NCBI GenBank assembly: GCA_023428245.1 | Contig: JAEYYX010000096.1 | Span: 1-10,723, forward strand | Direction: 5' to 3' | From: Pseudomonadota bacterium | Lineage (GTDB): Bacteria; Myxococcota_A; Polyangia; Polyangiales; Polyangiaceae | DNA: 10,723 nucleotides | In this document: positions 1 to 6,836 of the stretch, piece after piece | How positions within the stretch are numbered: position 1 is the first letter of the stretch | Layout of the letters: every line of letters begins with the position of its first letter | Program-made: the position numbers and the translations under genes | The notes under the pieces: model-generated | What the model was told of the DNA's origin: nothing | The model's database searches: none | What the model saw: only the letters and a program-made list of their open reading frames with translations

Positions 1-162
1 GGCGCGGGCGGTGCTCGAACGGGGGTCGGTGGCTCTTTGGGCAACGGCGCGGGCGCGGTAGGGGGGACCGGGGGCCAGGCTGCAGGCGGCTCAGGGGGCA
101 CCCCTAGTTTTGGTAGTGGTGGGTCCACGAATGGCTCGGGGGGAACCGCCTGGCCGTTCTAA
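1..162 (+). CDS. C-terminal end of a Gly-rich protein (partial, 5' end outside the window)
   Basis: The first reading frame is open from the left edge to a TAA at 160-162, giving 53 residues. About half are glycine, the rest mainly Ala, Ser, Thr and Asn, in short GG-containing units such as GGTGG and GGSGG. The protein ends in the hydrophobic/aromatic tripeptide WPF. Composition resembles the flexible Gly/Ser linkers of the other secreted proteins in this window, but here the Gly-rich tract is at the very C-terminus with no folded domain after it. No function can be assigned from this fragment. The stop is 10 bases before the ATG of the next gene, so the two may be cotranscribed. A simple GC-rich stretch could stay open by chance, but the codon pattern and the clean junction to the next gene favour a real gene end. 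Confidence 0.6.
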   Translation, partial: GAGGARTGVGGSLGNGAGAVGGTGGQAAGGSGGTPSFGSGGSTNGSGGTAWPF

Positions 163-172
163 AAGAACGACC

Positions 173-1111
173 ATGAACCGCGCCTCCGTCCCCGCCCTCG
201 TTGATGCCTTCCTCGCGGCCGCGCGACCTGGTCCCTTCGAGTACGAAGCGTGCCACCACGTGGCGGGTCGCCGGAGTGACGCACCTTGGCTCGTGTTTGG
301 TTTTGCCATCCACGGAAACGAACACGGGAGCTTGCCGGCGCTCGTTCGCCTGCAGCGCGAGCTCGAAGACGGCGCTCAAGAGGCGCATGTCACGCTGCTT
401 CTCGGCAACATCGACGCCATCCAGAAGAACGTGCGTTTCGTCGAGGAGGATTTCAATCGAGTCTTCACCTTCGACCAACGTGCGGAGTCTCGTGAACGCA
501 AGCGCGCAGAGCGCGTGCGACCGATCCTCGACCGCGCAGATTTCTTCCTCGACTTTCACCAAACGCAAACAAAGACCCGCGAGCCTTTCTACACGTTCCC
601 TTGGTCTCGGGAGCTCGTGACCTGGGCCCGGGTGCTCGGCTTGGCCGAGGTCGGACTCACACGCCCCATGGGACAGAGCTTCTCCCCGGGGCTCAAGTGT
701 CTCGATGAGTATGTCCGCGATCGAGGAAAGGTCGGACTCACGATCGAAACGGGCTACCGCGGCCAAGACGTCGCCCAAGCCGAACTCGTGTACCGCGGCA
801 CGCGGCGCGCCATCGACGCCTGGGACCGACTGATTTCTGGGATCAGCCTCGATGACATCGTGGCGACGGCGCCACCGATCCGCTGGTATCACACCGAGCA
901 CATCATCGCCTCGGCGGGCCAAGAGCTTCGACTGCGGGAGGGACTTGAGAACTGGACCGAAGTGCGAGCGGGAGAGCTCTTGAGCGCAGCAGATTCTCGG
1001 GAGCTCTCCTCCCCCGCCACTGGCTACCTCCTGTTTCCGAAGTACTTCGGTCCGGACGAGGCACCGCCCCCCGAGCTCGCGCGCATCGCGATCCCGTTTC
1101 CAAACGGCTGA
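173..1111 (+). CDS. Succinylglutamate desuccinylase/aspartoacylase family zinc hydrolase
   Basis: The 312-residue protein belongs to the AstE/AspA family (M14-like zinc carboxypeptidase fold), whose members remove an acyl group from an N-acyl amino acid. Visible family signatures are HGNE at residues 47-50 (zinc ligands His47 and Glu50), DFNR at 93-96 (the family's substrate-binding DLNR motif), DFH at 127-129 (third zinc ligand His129) and IETG at 191-194 (Glu192 as catalytic base). The C-terminal hundred residues would form the usual small beta domain. Length is normal, there is no signal peptide, and the enzyme should be cytoplasmic. The ATG at 173 is chosen because the preceding gene stops at 162 and because the in-frame ATG at 110 would add a low-complexity Arg/Pro tail inside that gene. 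No other arginine-catabolism (ast) gene is present, so the exact substrate is open: N-succinylglutamate, N-acetylaspartate or another acyl amino acid. Confidence 0.88.
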   Translation: MNRASVPALVDAFLAAARPGPFEYEACHHVAGRRSDAPWLVFGFAIHGNEHGSLPALVRLQRELEDGAQEAHVTLLLGNIDAIQKNVRFVEEDFNRVFTFDQRAESRERKRAERVRPILDRADFFLDFHQTQTKTREPFYTFPWSRELVTWARVLGLAEVGLTRPMGQSFSPGLKCLDEYVRDRGKVGLTIETGYRGQDVAQAELVYRGTRRAIDAWDRLISGISLDDIVATAPPIRWYHTEHIIASAGQELRLREGLENWTEVRAGELLSAADSRELSSPATGYLLFPKYFGPDEAPPPELARIAIPFPNG

Positions 1112-1139
1112 CCCAGAAGGCTCGCCCCAGGGTCATCGT

Positions 1140-2258
1140 CTACTGCGCGATACACTCGCGCTCCATGAGCTCCCAAAGTGCCTGCGCCGTGGCCTCGGCA
1201 CCGGCCGCGGTCGGATTCAGCCCGTCGCCTTCGATGTATTCGTCGTAGTGACCTTCAAAGACCGGCCCGAGATCGAGCCAGTGACACGGCACAGCACTCT
1301 CGGCACATGCGCTCTCGAGCAGCGGCCTGAGCGCTGCCATCTTGGCTCGGGGCGCCTCCGGCACCGGGTCGGGATAACCCAAGAACACAATCTCGAGCAC
1401 GCCGTCTTCCTCCATCGCCTCGAGGATGGTCACAAACGCAGAGGCGGCGTCCTGGATCACGGGGCAATCGGGGCCAATCTCATCGCAGACCCCGATCAGG
1501 ATGTCCGCTCCGCCGCCGTTCATGAGCGCCACCTTGACCGGCGCGTCCGAAGCGGCCTCCGTATATTGGTCGAGTACCCCATTGCCGGTCACGGCCAGGG
1601 AATTCGCGACGATGCGCGAGCTGTCGCGGTAGCGATCCCCCGACGTCAGAACGCCTGCCTGCCGAGCCAGCTCTTCGAGGTAAGCGGTCACCTGATGGTT
1701 CGTGGCGAGGAAACTATCGCCGAGAACGAGCACATCGTTCGCTTCCACCTCACCGCGCTGGCAGACGTCCGGTTCACCCGCTGAGCCGCCACTCGCCTCG
1801 CTTCCACCCGTGCTACCGCCGCTTGAACCACCGACGCTCGAACCTCCGCTGCTCGGAGCGCCACCGCTCGAGCTCCCGCCTACACCGACCGCGTCGCCGG
1901 CCACACAAGAGCCCTCGTCGCAGCGATGCTCGGCGGACACGACGAGGCAATCCTCGTCGATGGCACAGGCCACGCGGCACACCATCGCCTCGCCCTTGTC
2001 ACAGCTCGCTCCCCGCGCCACTGCACACTGGGCCGCAGGGAAACTCTGACAGGCCGAGTGCTCCGAGCAGGGCACCGTGCATACGCCGCAGACACAGGAG
2101 AGCCGTCCACAGGTGTCAGCGTTCGGGTCACAGCGACGGAGGAAATGGGTCTCACCGCCCGTGAGGTCGTCCGACGCCGACTCACAGCCGCCGCCGATCG
2201 CGAGCAAACCCAAGAGGGAAGCCAAGAGCCAAGTCTTCATCCCGAGCTTCGTCTTCAC
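1140..2258 (-). CDS. Cys-rich lipoprotein with C-terminal SGNH-hydrolase-like domain
   Basis: With the GTG start at 2258 the protein has 372 residues. It opens with a basic n-region (Lys2, Lys4, Lys8), a Leu/Ala-rich hydrophobic core and a Cys at residue 25 after GGG, which looks like a relaxed lipobox. Residues 43-118 hold many cysteines in CxC- and CxxC-like spacings, typical of disulfide-rich extracellular modules. Residues 125-160 are a Gly/Ser linker. The remainder is SGNH/GDSL-like, with GDSF at 180-183 (Ser182 nucleophile), NGGGAD at 247-252 at the usual block III position, and GDGLNP at 344-349. In active enzymes the last motif reads D-x-x-H; here it is Asp345-Gly-Leu-Asn348, so the catalytic His is missing. 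The GTG start is preceded by AGGTGG at a 10-base spacing and gives a compact signal peptide. An ATG at 2306 (388 residues, GGAAGAG upstream) and an ATG at 2240 are alternatives. It is probably cotranscribed with the winged-helix gene just upstream. Confidence 0.8.
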   Translation of the reverse strand: MKTKLGMKTWLLASLLGLLAIGGGCESASDDLTGGETHFLRRCDPNADTCGRLSCVCGVCTVPCSEHSACQSFPAAQCAVARGASCDKGEAMVCRVACAIDEDCLVVSAEHRCDEGSCVAGDAVGVGGSSSGGAPSSGGSSVGGSSGGSTGGSEASGGSAGEPDVCQRGEVEANDVLVLGDSFLATNHQVTAYLEELARQAGVLTSGDRYRDSSRIVANSLAVTGNGVLDQYTEAASDAPVKVALMNGGGADILIGVCDEIGPDCPVIQDAASAFVTILEAMEEDGVLEIVFLGYPDPVPEAPRAKMAALRPLLESACAESAVPCHWLDLGPVFEGHYDEYIEGDGLNPTAAGAEATAQALWELMERECIAQ

Positions 2259-2307
2259 GCTTTGTTTTCCACCTGGCACTTGCCGGCTCACACCAAAACG
2301 ACCCATC

Positions 2308-3288
2308 TTACGTGTTCTCTTCCGGAATGACGCACTGGCCCGCGTAGACGACGACCCGAGAGTACTCCTTCGGCTTGTTGTCCCCGCTCTGCTCGTTCAC
2401 CCTCTGTCGAAGGTCGCTGAGCTCGGAGCGGATCCGTCCGAGGGTGCGGAGAACCTCGTCCTCGAGAGGATGCCCCTTCCAGACGTCGATCGTATACGTG
2501 CTTCCCCCAACGCGATCATCCGCTTGCGCCGTCTCGCCCTCCCGGAGCTTTACGAGAATCGTGCTCACCATCGCTTTGAAATGATCGAAGACCGCCCCTT
2601 CCCAGCCGGAAGAAGCCCCGAGCGGAATGACCAGCGCACCGGCACGGTACCGCGTCACCCCACCCTCGACAGTAGTCTGAACGCGCCCGCTGGCTACCAA
2701 GCGCTCAATCGGCGCCTCAATGAGCCCTGTCTCGACCTGTGCGTGACCGGCGATCTCGTCGAGCGTCATCAGGCCTTCGCGGTACATGAGCGCGACGAGG
2801 AAGTCGTCGTACCCTTCCGCACTTTGGTTGTTTCGAAGGTCAGCGAGTTCTTCCTCGGTAGCTGCGCGATAGCGAGCCTTCGACGCCGGACCAATGCTGA
2901 CCACCAGTTGGCTCTCGCACAGATCGCGGAGGACTGCGCGTAGCTGAGCCTCGTCGTCTCGCGCAAAACGCGCGAACACTTCGCTACGCGTCACCGGACC
3001 ACGAGCCTTGATGAACTCGAGCACAACCTCCCAGAGCGAGCGACCCCGTTCCGTCGAGCTCTCGCTGAGGCGTTGGATCTTGCGACGGTAGGTCCGAAGC
3101 CCGAGCCCGAACATGTCCGCGCTCACCTTTCGACTCACTCCCTGCCGCTCCAGCTCTCGCACAAGGTCAACGAACACTTGGTTCGCTACCTGCGCGAGCG
3201 GCGCCCTCCCGCCACCAAGCGTGGCAAGCTGGGCAATGAGGATCATCGTCTGGCGGACGATGGCGTGGATCAGAAACTCTACGGTCAT
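2308..3288 (-). CDS. Hypothetical multi-helix-turn-helix (winged-helix) protein
   Basis: This protein of 326 residues is not one I can name. Residues 1-50 form a hydrophobic helical region. Residues 51-74 look like a helix-turn-helix whose second helix is basic (RTYRRKIQRL, 65-74). Residues 84-142 look like a winged helix: hydrophobic first helix, PVTRSEVFARF as helix-turn, then a beta wing. Residues 160-216 repeat that plan around LMTLDEIAGHA (173-183). Residues 277-297 are a heptad-like helix that may form a coiled coil. There is no catalytic motif, signal peptide or membrane span, so it is probably a cytoplasmic DNA-binding or regulatory protein. The ATG at 3288 is favoured by GGAAAG eight bases upstream; a GTG at 3309 would add seven charged residues. 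The stop lies 49 bases before the GTG of the downstream lipoprotein (one base before its alternative ATG), suggesting a shared transcript. Confidence 0.72.
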   Translation of the reverse strand: MTVEFLIHAIVRQTMILIAQLATLGGGRAPLAQVANQVFVDLVRELERQGVSRKVSADMFGLGLRTYRRKIQRLSESSTERGRSLWEVVLEFIKARGPVTRSEVFARFARDDEAQLRAVLRDLCESQLVVSIGPASKARYRAATEEELADLRNNQSAEGYDDFLVALMYREGLMTLDEIAGHAQVETGLIEAPIERLVASGRVQTTVEGGVTRYRAGALVIPLGASSGWEGAVFDHFKAMVSTILVKLREGETAQADDRVGGSTYTIDVWKGHPLEDEVLRTLGRIRSELSDLRQRVNEQSGDNKPKEYSRVVVYAGQCVIPEENT

Positions 3289-3436
3289 TCGCTCGTCTTT
3301 CCGCTTCACTTAGCAGGTTTCCGCGCCCCTCCGAGGCCCGGTCCACCGATTCAGGCGCGCAAAAAACTCCGAGCGCGTGCGGAAAGACCGGGAGGATTGG
3401 CCCGGGTCCATATGCGCCGCAAGTTTGTGAGTCGAT

Positions 3437-3454
3437 GAGGACGATTTTGTCCTC
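3437..3454. repeat. Inverted repeat / hairpin, 6-bp arms
   Basis: GAGGAC at 3437-3442 pairs with GTCCTC at 3449-3454 around a GATTTT loop. It is the first of the four adjacent stem-loops in this gap. It may be part of a terminator, a structured leader or an operator. Confidence 0.4.
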
Positions 3455-3461
3455 CCATGTG

Positions 3462-3490
3462 GGCCGTTCACTTCCTCACGCAGAACGGCC
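3462..3490. repeat. Inverted repeat / hairpin, 8-bp arms
   Basis: GGCCGTTC at 3462-3469 is the exact reverse complement of GAACGGCC at 3483-3490, with a 13-base loop. It is the longest perfect stem in this gap. The role is unknown. It could act in either transcription direction, but both flanking genes read leftwards, so it falls in the 3' region of the LysR transcript or upstream of the winged-helix gene. Confidence 0.45.
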
Positions 3491-3497
3491 AAACGCC

Positions 3498-3525
3498 GCG
3501 AAACCTTCGCTCCCTTTCGAGGGAG
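3498..3525. terminator. Tandem hairpins 3' of the LysR gene (possible terminator)
   Basis: Two hairpins abut. GCGAA (3498-3502) pairs with TTCGC (3506-3510), and CTCCCT (3510-3515) pairs with AGGGAG (3520-3525) around TTCG. As plus-strand RNA the second would carry a stable UUCG tetraloop; on the minus strand the loop reads CGAA. The second stem begins about 40 bases beyond the LysR stop codon in its direction of transcription, a plausible terminator place. No U-tract follows, so the terminator call is tentative. Confidence 0.35.
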
Positions 3526-3565
3526 GCGCCCTGGTCCCTGCTCGCACTCATTCTGCCCTCCACCC

Positions 3566-4429
3566 CTACACCCACTCGCGGCAGGCGTCCGGCTCCGTAA
3601 CCCGCCGAAGCTCGGAGAGAGCCCATGCCACGAGCTCGGGATCCGCATGGGGAGAGGTCGCCGCATGAATCGAGTAGGCGAACGAGGGCGCTCCTTGTAC
3701 GAGACGCAGCTGACCGCTTCTGAGGTAGGGCTCCACAGCCCGCGTTCGAAAGTAGCCAGAGCCGCCGACTCTGAGCAGGAGCTGGAGCGCGAGAGGGCCG
3801 AAGCTGATGCGGGTGGTGGCGTCGCAGAGCTCCGGAAAGGCTTCGTCGTGGTGCGCGCGAAAATCCGGTCCCCAGTCGACGTACACGTAGTCGGAGAGAG
3901 AGGCAGTCGTCTGTCCTGACTTCGTCGAGACGAGCACGAGCTGCTCCTCGAGCAAGAGGGATACCTCGACGCCCGGACGACGGTGCGGCGAGTAGAGGAC
4001 CGCGATATCGAGAGCGCCCGAGCGCGTCTGATCGACGAGGCGCGTGACGGTATCGACTTGTGTGTGAATAAGGAGTTTCTTCCGCTTCTCACGAAGCGAA
4101 ACGAGCCAATCGAGCAGAACCGCATTCCACAAGCTCATCTCGCCTCCGATGGACAAGAGAGCCGCCTCCCGATCTTGGGCCGCGACGCTGCGGCGCGCCT
4201 GCTCCCAGGTGCTCGTGAGCTGCGTGGCGTAAGGCAAGAAGGCGCGGCCCGCCGGAGTCAGGCGCGCTCCCGCCTTGTTCCGCACGAAAAGCTTCTGCTC
4301 GACGAGGGCCTCCAAAGTCTGAAGGCGGGCGCTGACAGCAGCCTGAGTGAGATGGAGCCGCTCGGCCGCCTTCACCAGGCTGCCCGCGGTGGCCACGGCG
4401 AGAAACGTCTGAGCGAGGGCCAGGTCCAT
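3566..4429 (-). CDS. LysR-family transcriptional regulator, divergent from the nitrite/sulfite reductase
   Basis: At 287 residues this is a full-length LysR-type regulator. The N-terminal winged helix-turn-helix covers about residues 1-60, with the family pattern GSLVKAAERLHLTQAAVS (16-33) followed by RLQTLE and the LFVR wing region (48-51). A linker helix spans about 61-90, and the rest is the periplasmic-binding-protein-like effector domain, which senses a small ligand. LysR proteins usually bind between themselves and a divergent target gene. Here that partner is the siroheme reductase, so a sulfur or nitrogen metabolite (for example O-acetylserine, thiosulfate, nitrate or nitrite) is a reasonable but unproven effector. 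The ATG at 4429 gives the canonical N-terminus; no strong Shine-Dalgarno precedes it, only AAAAGC. I cannot assign it to CysB, Cbl or Nac by sequence alone, and its length and HTH do not settle it. Confidence 0.9.
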   Translation of the reverse strand: MDLALAQTFLAVATAGSLVKAAERLHLTQAAVSARLQTLEALVEQKLFVRNKAGARLTPAGRAFLPYATQLTSTWEQARRSVAAQDREAALLSIGGEMSLWNAVLLDWLVSLREKRKKLLIHTQVDTVTRLVDQTRSGALDIAVLYSPHRRPGVEVSLLLEEQLVLVSTKSGQTTASLSDYVYVDWGPDFRAHHDEAFPELCDATTRISFGPLALQLLLRVGGSGYFRTRAVEPYLRSGQLRLVQGAPSFAYSIHAATSPHADPELVAWALSELRRVTEPDACREWV

Positions 4430-4568
4430 GCTTTTAATACAACTTTTGTTGATATTATTTGCAAATATAATTTGCTAGTCTTGATTCAAAAGCTGCTTCA
4501 GGGTGAGGCCCGTCCCGGGAAGCGCGGAGCCCCATCCCCCGCCGACGCACCGGGTCGGGAACTTTCGA
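4430..4568. promoter_or_regulatory. Divergent LysR / reductase regulatory region with palindromic operator candidate
   Basis: This is the only clearly AT-rich stretch of the window: in 4431-4490 just 13 of 60 bases are G or C. A perfect 12-bp palindrome, TATTTGCAAATA, occupies 4456-4467 and also fits the LysR T-N11-A pattern (T4455 to A4467). TTTGC recurs at 4471-4475. Two further short dyads flank it: CAAC/GTTG at 4440-4451 and TTGA/TCAA at 4481-4489. A perfect -10 consensus TATAAT lies at 4466-4471 on the plus strand, overlapping the palindrome edge, while no good -35 is found at normal spacing. That is what an activator-dependent promoter often looks like. Transcription from here would leave an untranslated leader of roughly 90 bases before the reductase ATG at 4569. 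Confidence 0.6.
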
Positions 4569-6836
4569 ATGCAGCTTCCTCCTTGGAAAGAGATCCTCCG
4601 CGGTCAGGTGCCGGACGCCTGGAACCAAGAGCTCGACGCCTACGAAAACCAGCTCGCGCTGAAGCGGATGGGACGGCTCGAAGACAAAGTCTTCGCTGAG
4701 ACCCGCCTCAGGCGCGGCGCTTATGGGCAGAGATACGATAGCGGGCGCCGTCATGACGGTCAGGAGTCGAGGAACCTCGGCTTTGACGAGTCGAAGACCA
4801 AAGGCCCGGACACGCTCTGGGACGCGCCAGGAATGCAGCGGATCAAAATCCCCGGCGGGCGCCTCACTCCCCGGCAGCTCGAGGTGCTCTGCGACCTAGC
4901 GGAAGAGTATTCCGATCACATCCTCCACGTCACGACGCGCCAGGACATCCAGCTCCACTACGTTCACATCGACGACACCCCCGATCTGATGAGACGTCTC
5001 GCTGCGGTCGGCATCACCACGCGCGAAGCCTGCGGCAACTCCGTGCGCAACGTGACGGCCTGCCACGTCGCGGGTGTCTGTGGCATGGAAGCCTTCGACG
5101 TCTCCCCCTACGCGCGGGCCCTCGCCTTCTTCTTGCTCGGACATCCAGGAACTCAAGATCTCGGCCGAAAGTTCAAGGTTTCCTTCTCCGGCTGCCAGAC
5201 GCCCGCTTGTGGGCTCGCTGGCTTCCATGACATCGGCTGCATCGCGCAGATCCGTGAGACGAACGGCGAACAAGAGCGCGGCTTCGCTCTCTACGTTGGC
5301 GGTGGTCTTGGTCCCGTACCTCACGCCGCGGAGCTCTTGGATCCCTTCGTCCCTGCTCGAGAGCTCTTGCCGATGGCGCTCGCTGTGTGTCGCGTCTTCT
5401 CTGCAAAGGGCGAACGAGCGAACCGAGCTCGAGCGCGCATGAAGTTTGTGCTCATGAACTCCGGCATCGAACAGTTCCGCCTTTGGGTAGAGGAGGCCCG
5501 CGCCGCCCTCGAACCGGACCCTCGTTGGGAGACGCTCGTGAGCGAGCTCGAAGCGCCCCCCGAGCCCCTCAGGCCGCCGGGCGATGAGCTCCCTCCGCAC
5601 CCGCGCGGGACCTTCCTCGGCGACAACGTTCAGCCACAAAAACAGGCTGGATACTCGACAGTCACCGTGAAGCTGCCCCTCGGCGACTTCACCCCAGCCC
5701 AAGGCCGCGCCCTCGCGAATCTGGCGCGACGGTTCACCTCCGACGATCTCCGCACCACTGTCGAGCAGAACATCCTCTTCCGCTGGGTGAGCAACACTGA
5801 CGTGGGCGAACTCTATGACGAACTCGCCGCGCTCGGTCTCGCCGAAAGCGGCGCGAGCGGCATCACGGATGTGACCTCATGCCCGGGAACGGACACCTGC
5901 AAACTCGGTATTTCCTCGTCTCGCGGTCTCGCTCGCGAGCTCAGGAAGCAACTCCAAGTGGCCGACGTCGCACAGTCCGAGGACCTCGGGGGACTCCACA
6001 TCAAGTGCAGCGGTTGTTTTAACTCCTGCGGTCAACATCACGTGGCCGACCTCGGCTTTCTCGGCGTGAGTCGAGCCGTAGGCGGGCGCCGTGTGCCCCA
6101 CTTCCAGATGGTCGTCGGCGGATCTTGGGAGAACAACGGAAGCAAGTTCGGGCTCGCTATCGGCGCCATCCCGTCGAAGCGAGTCCCCGAAGCTCTGTCT
6201 CTCGTCACCGCCGCCTATCGCCAGGAGAAACAAGGGGACGAGACGTTCGCCGCTTGGGTTCACCGAGTCGGGCGCAAGCATGTCAAAGAGCTCCTCAGCT
6301 CGGTCACTCAGGTTCCTCCGTATGACGCGGCCCCTGAGCTCTATCGCGACTGGGGTGACCCTCGGACTTACTCCATCGGCGACATCGGAACCGGGGAGTG
6401 CGCAGGTGAAGTCATCTCACCGAGCCAGTTCGCGTTCGCTGAAAGCGAGCGCCTCATTTTCGAAGCGCAGCTCAGCCTCGACGAAGAGCAGCACGGGAAA
6501 GCCCACGCCCTCTCGCTCGCCGCGATGCACGCCGCGGCTCGCGCCGTCTGCCTCGAACTTTCGCCAGGCCTGAAGGAAGATCCCACAGCCATCGGCGAAA
6601 CCTTCGATCGCCTGCTCGGCAAGACGGGCCGCTTCGACGCCGCTTTCCCCGGCGGAAACTTCTCCCGGTATTTCGAGCAAGCCCGCAAGAAACAGGAGCT
6701 GCAGCTCCCGTCGGCCGAGGTTCGAAAGCTCCTCGACGAAGCCCAAATGTTCATTGACGCGGCCCACGAGTACGAGAGCAAACGCGGCGATCTCGCCCCG
6801 CGAACCCCTACTCAGGAAGTGACGGTGGCCCTGTGA
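4569..6836 (+). CDS. Siroheme/[4Fe-4S] nitrite/sulfite reductase with C-terminal extension
   Basis: The enzyme would reduce sulfite to sulfide or nitrite to ammonia with six electrons, probably from ferredoxin, in the cytoplasm. The 755 residues show the duplicated layout of the family. In the first half, TTRQ around Arg124, the GNSVRN region around Arg161, and KFK with Lys191 and Lys193 match the anion- and siroheme-binding basic residues. In the second half, the cluster/siroheme cysteines are C-x5-C at 438/444 and GC-x3-C at 483/487. A decayed counterpart (SGCQTPACG) sits near residues 197-204. After about residue 620 an extra Ala- and Glu-rich helical region of roughly 135 residues follows, so the protein is longer than the usual 500-600. 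The ATG at 4569 is preceded by GGGA; an in-frame GTG at 4503 would add a Pro-rich tail lying in the leader. Sulfite versus nitrite preference cannot be read from the sequence. Confidence 0.92.
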   Translation: MQLPPWKEILRGQVPDAWNQELDAYENQLALKRMGRLEDKVFAETRLRRGAYGQRYDSGRRHDGQESRNLGFDESKTKGPDTLWDAPGMQRIKIPGGRLTPRQLEVLCDLAEEYSDHILHVTTRQDIQLHYVHIDDTPDLMRRLAAVGITTREACGNSVRNVTACHVAGVCGMEAFDVSPYARALAFFLLGHPGTQDLGRKFKVSFSGCQTPACGLAGFHDIGCIAQIRETNGEQERGFALYVGGGLGPVPHAAELLDPFVPARELLPMALAVCRVFSAKGERANRARARMKFVLMNSGIEQFRLWVEEARAALEPDPRWETLVSELEAPPEPLRPPGDELPPHPRGTFLGDNVQPQKQAGYSTVTVKLPLGDFTPAQGRALANLARRFTSDDLRTTVEQNILFRWVSNTDVGELYDELAALGLAESGASGITDVTSCPGTDTCKLGISSSRGLARELRKQLQVADVAQSEDLGGLHIKCSGCFNSCGQHHVADLGFLGVSRAVGGRRVPHFQMVVGGSWENNGSKFGLAIGAIPSKRVPEALSLVTAAYRQEKQGDETFAAWVHRVGRKHVKELLSSVTQVPPYDAAPELYRDWGDPRTYSIGDIGTGECAGEVISPSQFAFAESERLIFEAQLSLDEEQHGKAHALSLAAMHAAARAVCLELSPGLKEDPTAIGETFDRLLGKTGRFDAAFPGGNFSRYFEQARKKQELQLPSAEVRKLLDEAQMFIDAAHEYESKRGDLAPRTPTQEVTVAL

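Larger units (their letters stand above)
3289..3565. other. Intergenic region with a cluster of stem-loops
   Basis: This stretch lies between the LysR gene end and the winged-helix gene start, both on the minus strand, so it should hold the LysR terminator and the promoter of the winged-helix gene. No convincing coding sequence is seen in it. Four stem-loops with perfect arms of 5 to 8 bp lie within 89 bases (3437-3525) and are listed separately. A further imperfect one, GACCGGG against CCCGGGTC at 3386-3408, has one bulged base. None is followed by a clear U-run on either strand, so a classical intrinsic terminator is not evident. Confidence 0.5.

Noticed and set aside
104..922. Long minus-strand open frame opposite the deacylase gene
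   Set aside because: The plus strand carries all zinc-hydrolase motifs of the AstE/AspA family. The antisense frame shows no recognisable domain and is open because of GC-rich codon bias.
2077..2943. Plus-strand open frame of 288 codons across the junction of the two minus-strand genes
   Set aside because: It spans the end of one gene and the start of another, has no signal or domain, and its composition is that of a frame shadow.
3401..3406. CCCGGG palindrome considered as an operator
   Set aside because: A six-base GC palindrome is expected often in DNA of this composition and no second copy with fixed spacing is seen.
3310..4125. Minus-strand open frame overlapping the LysR gene in another frame
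   Set aside because: Ser/Arg-rich low-complexity translation with no domain; the LysR frame in the same place has a clear HTH and effector domain.
4503..4568. Upstream GTG start for the reductase
   Set aside because: It would add 22 Pro/Arg-rich residues with no family match and would lie in the untranslated leader close to the promoter; the ATG at 4569 gives a normal N-terminus.
4896..5702. Long minus-strand open frame inside the reductase gene
   Set aside because: Antisense to the conserved first half of the siroheme reductase, with no recognisable domain or ribosome binding site.
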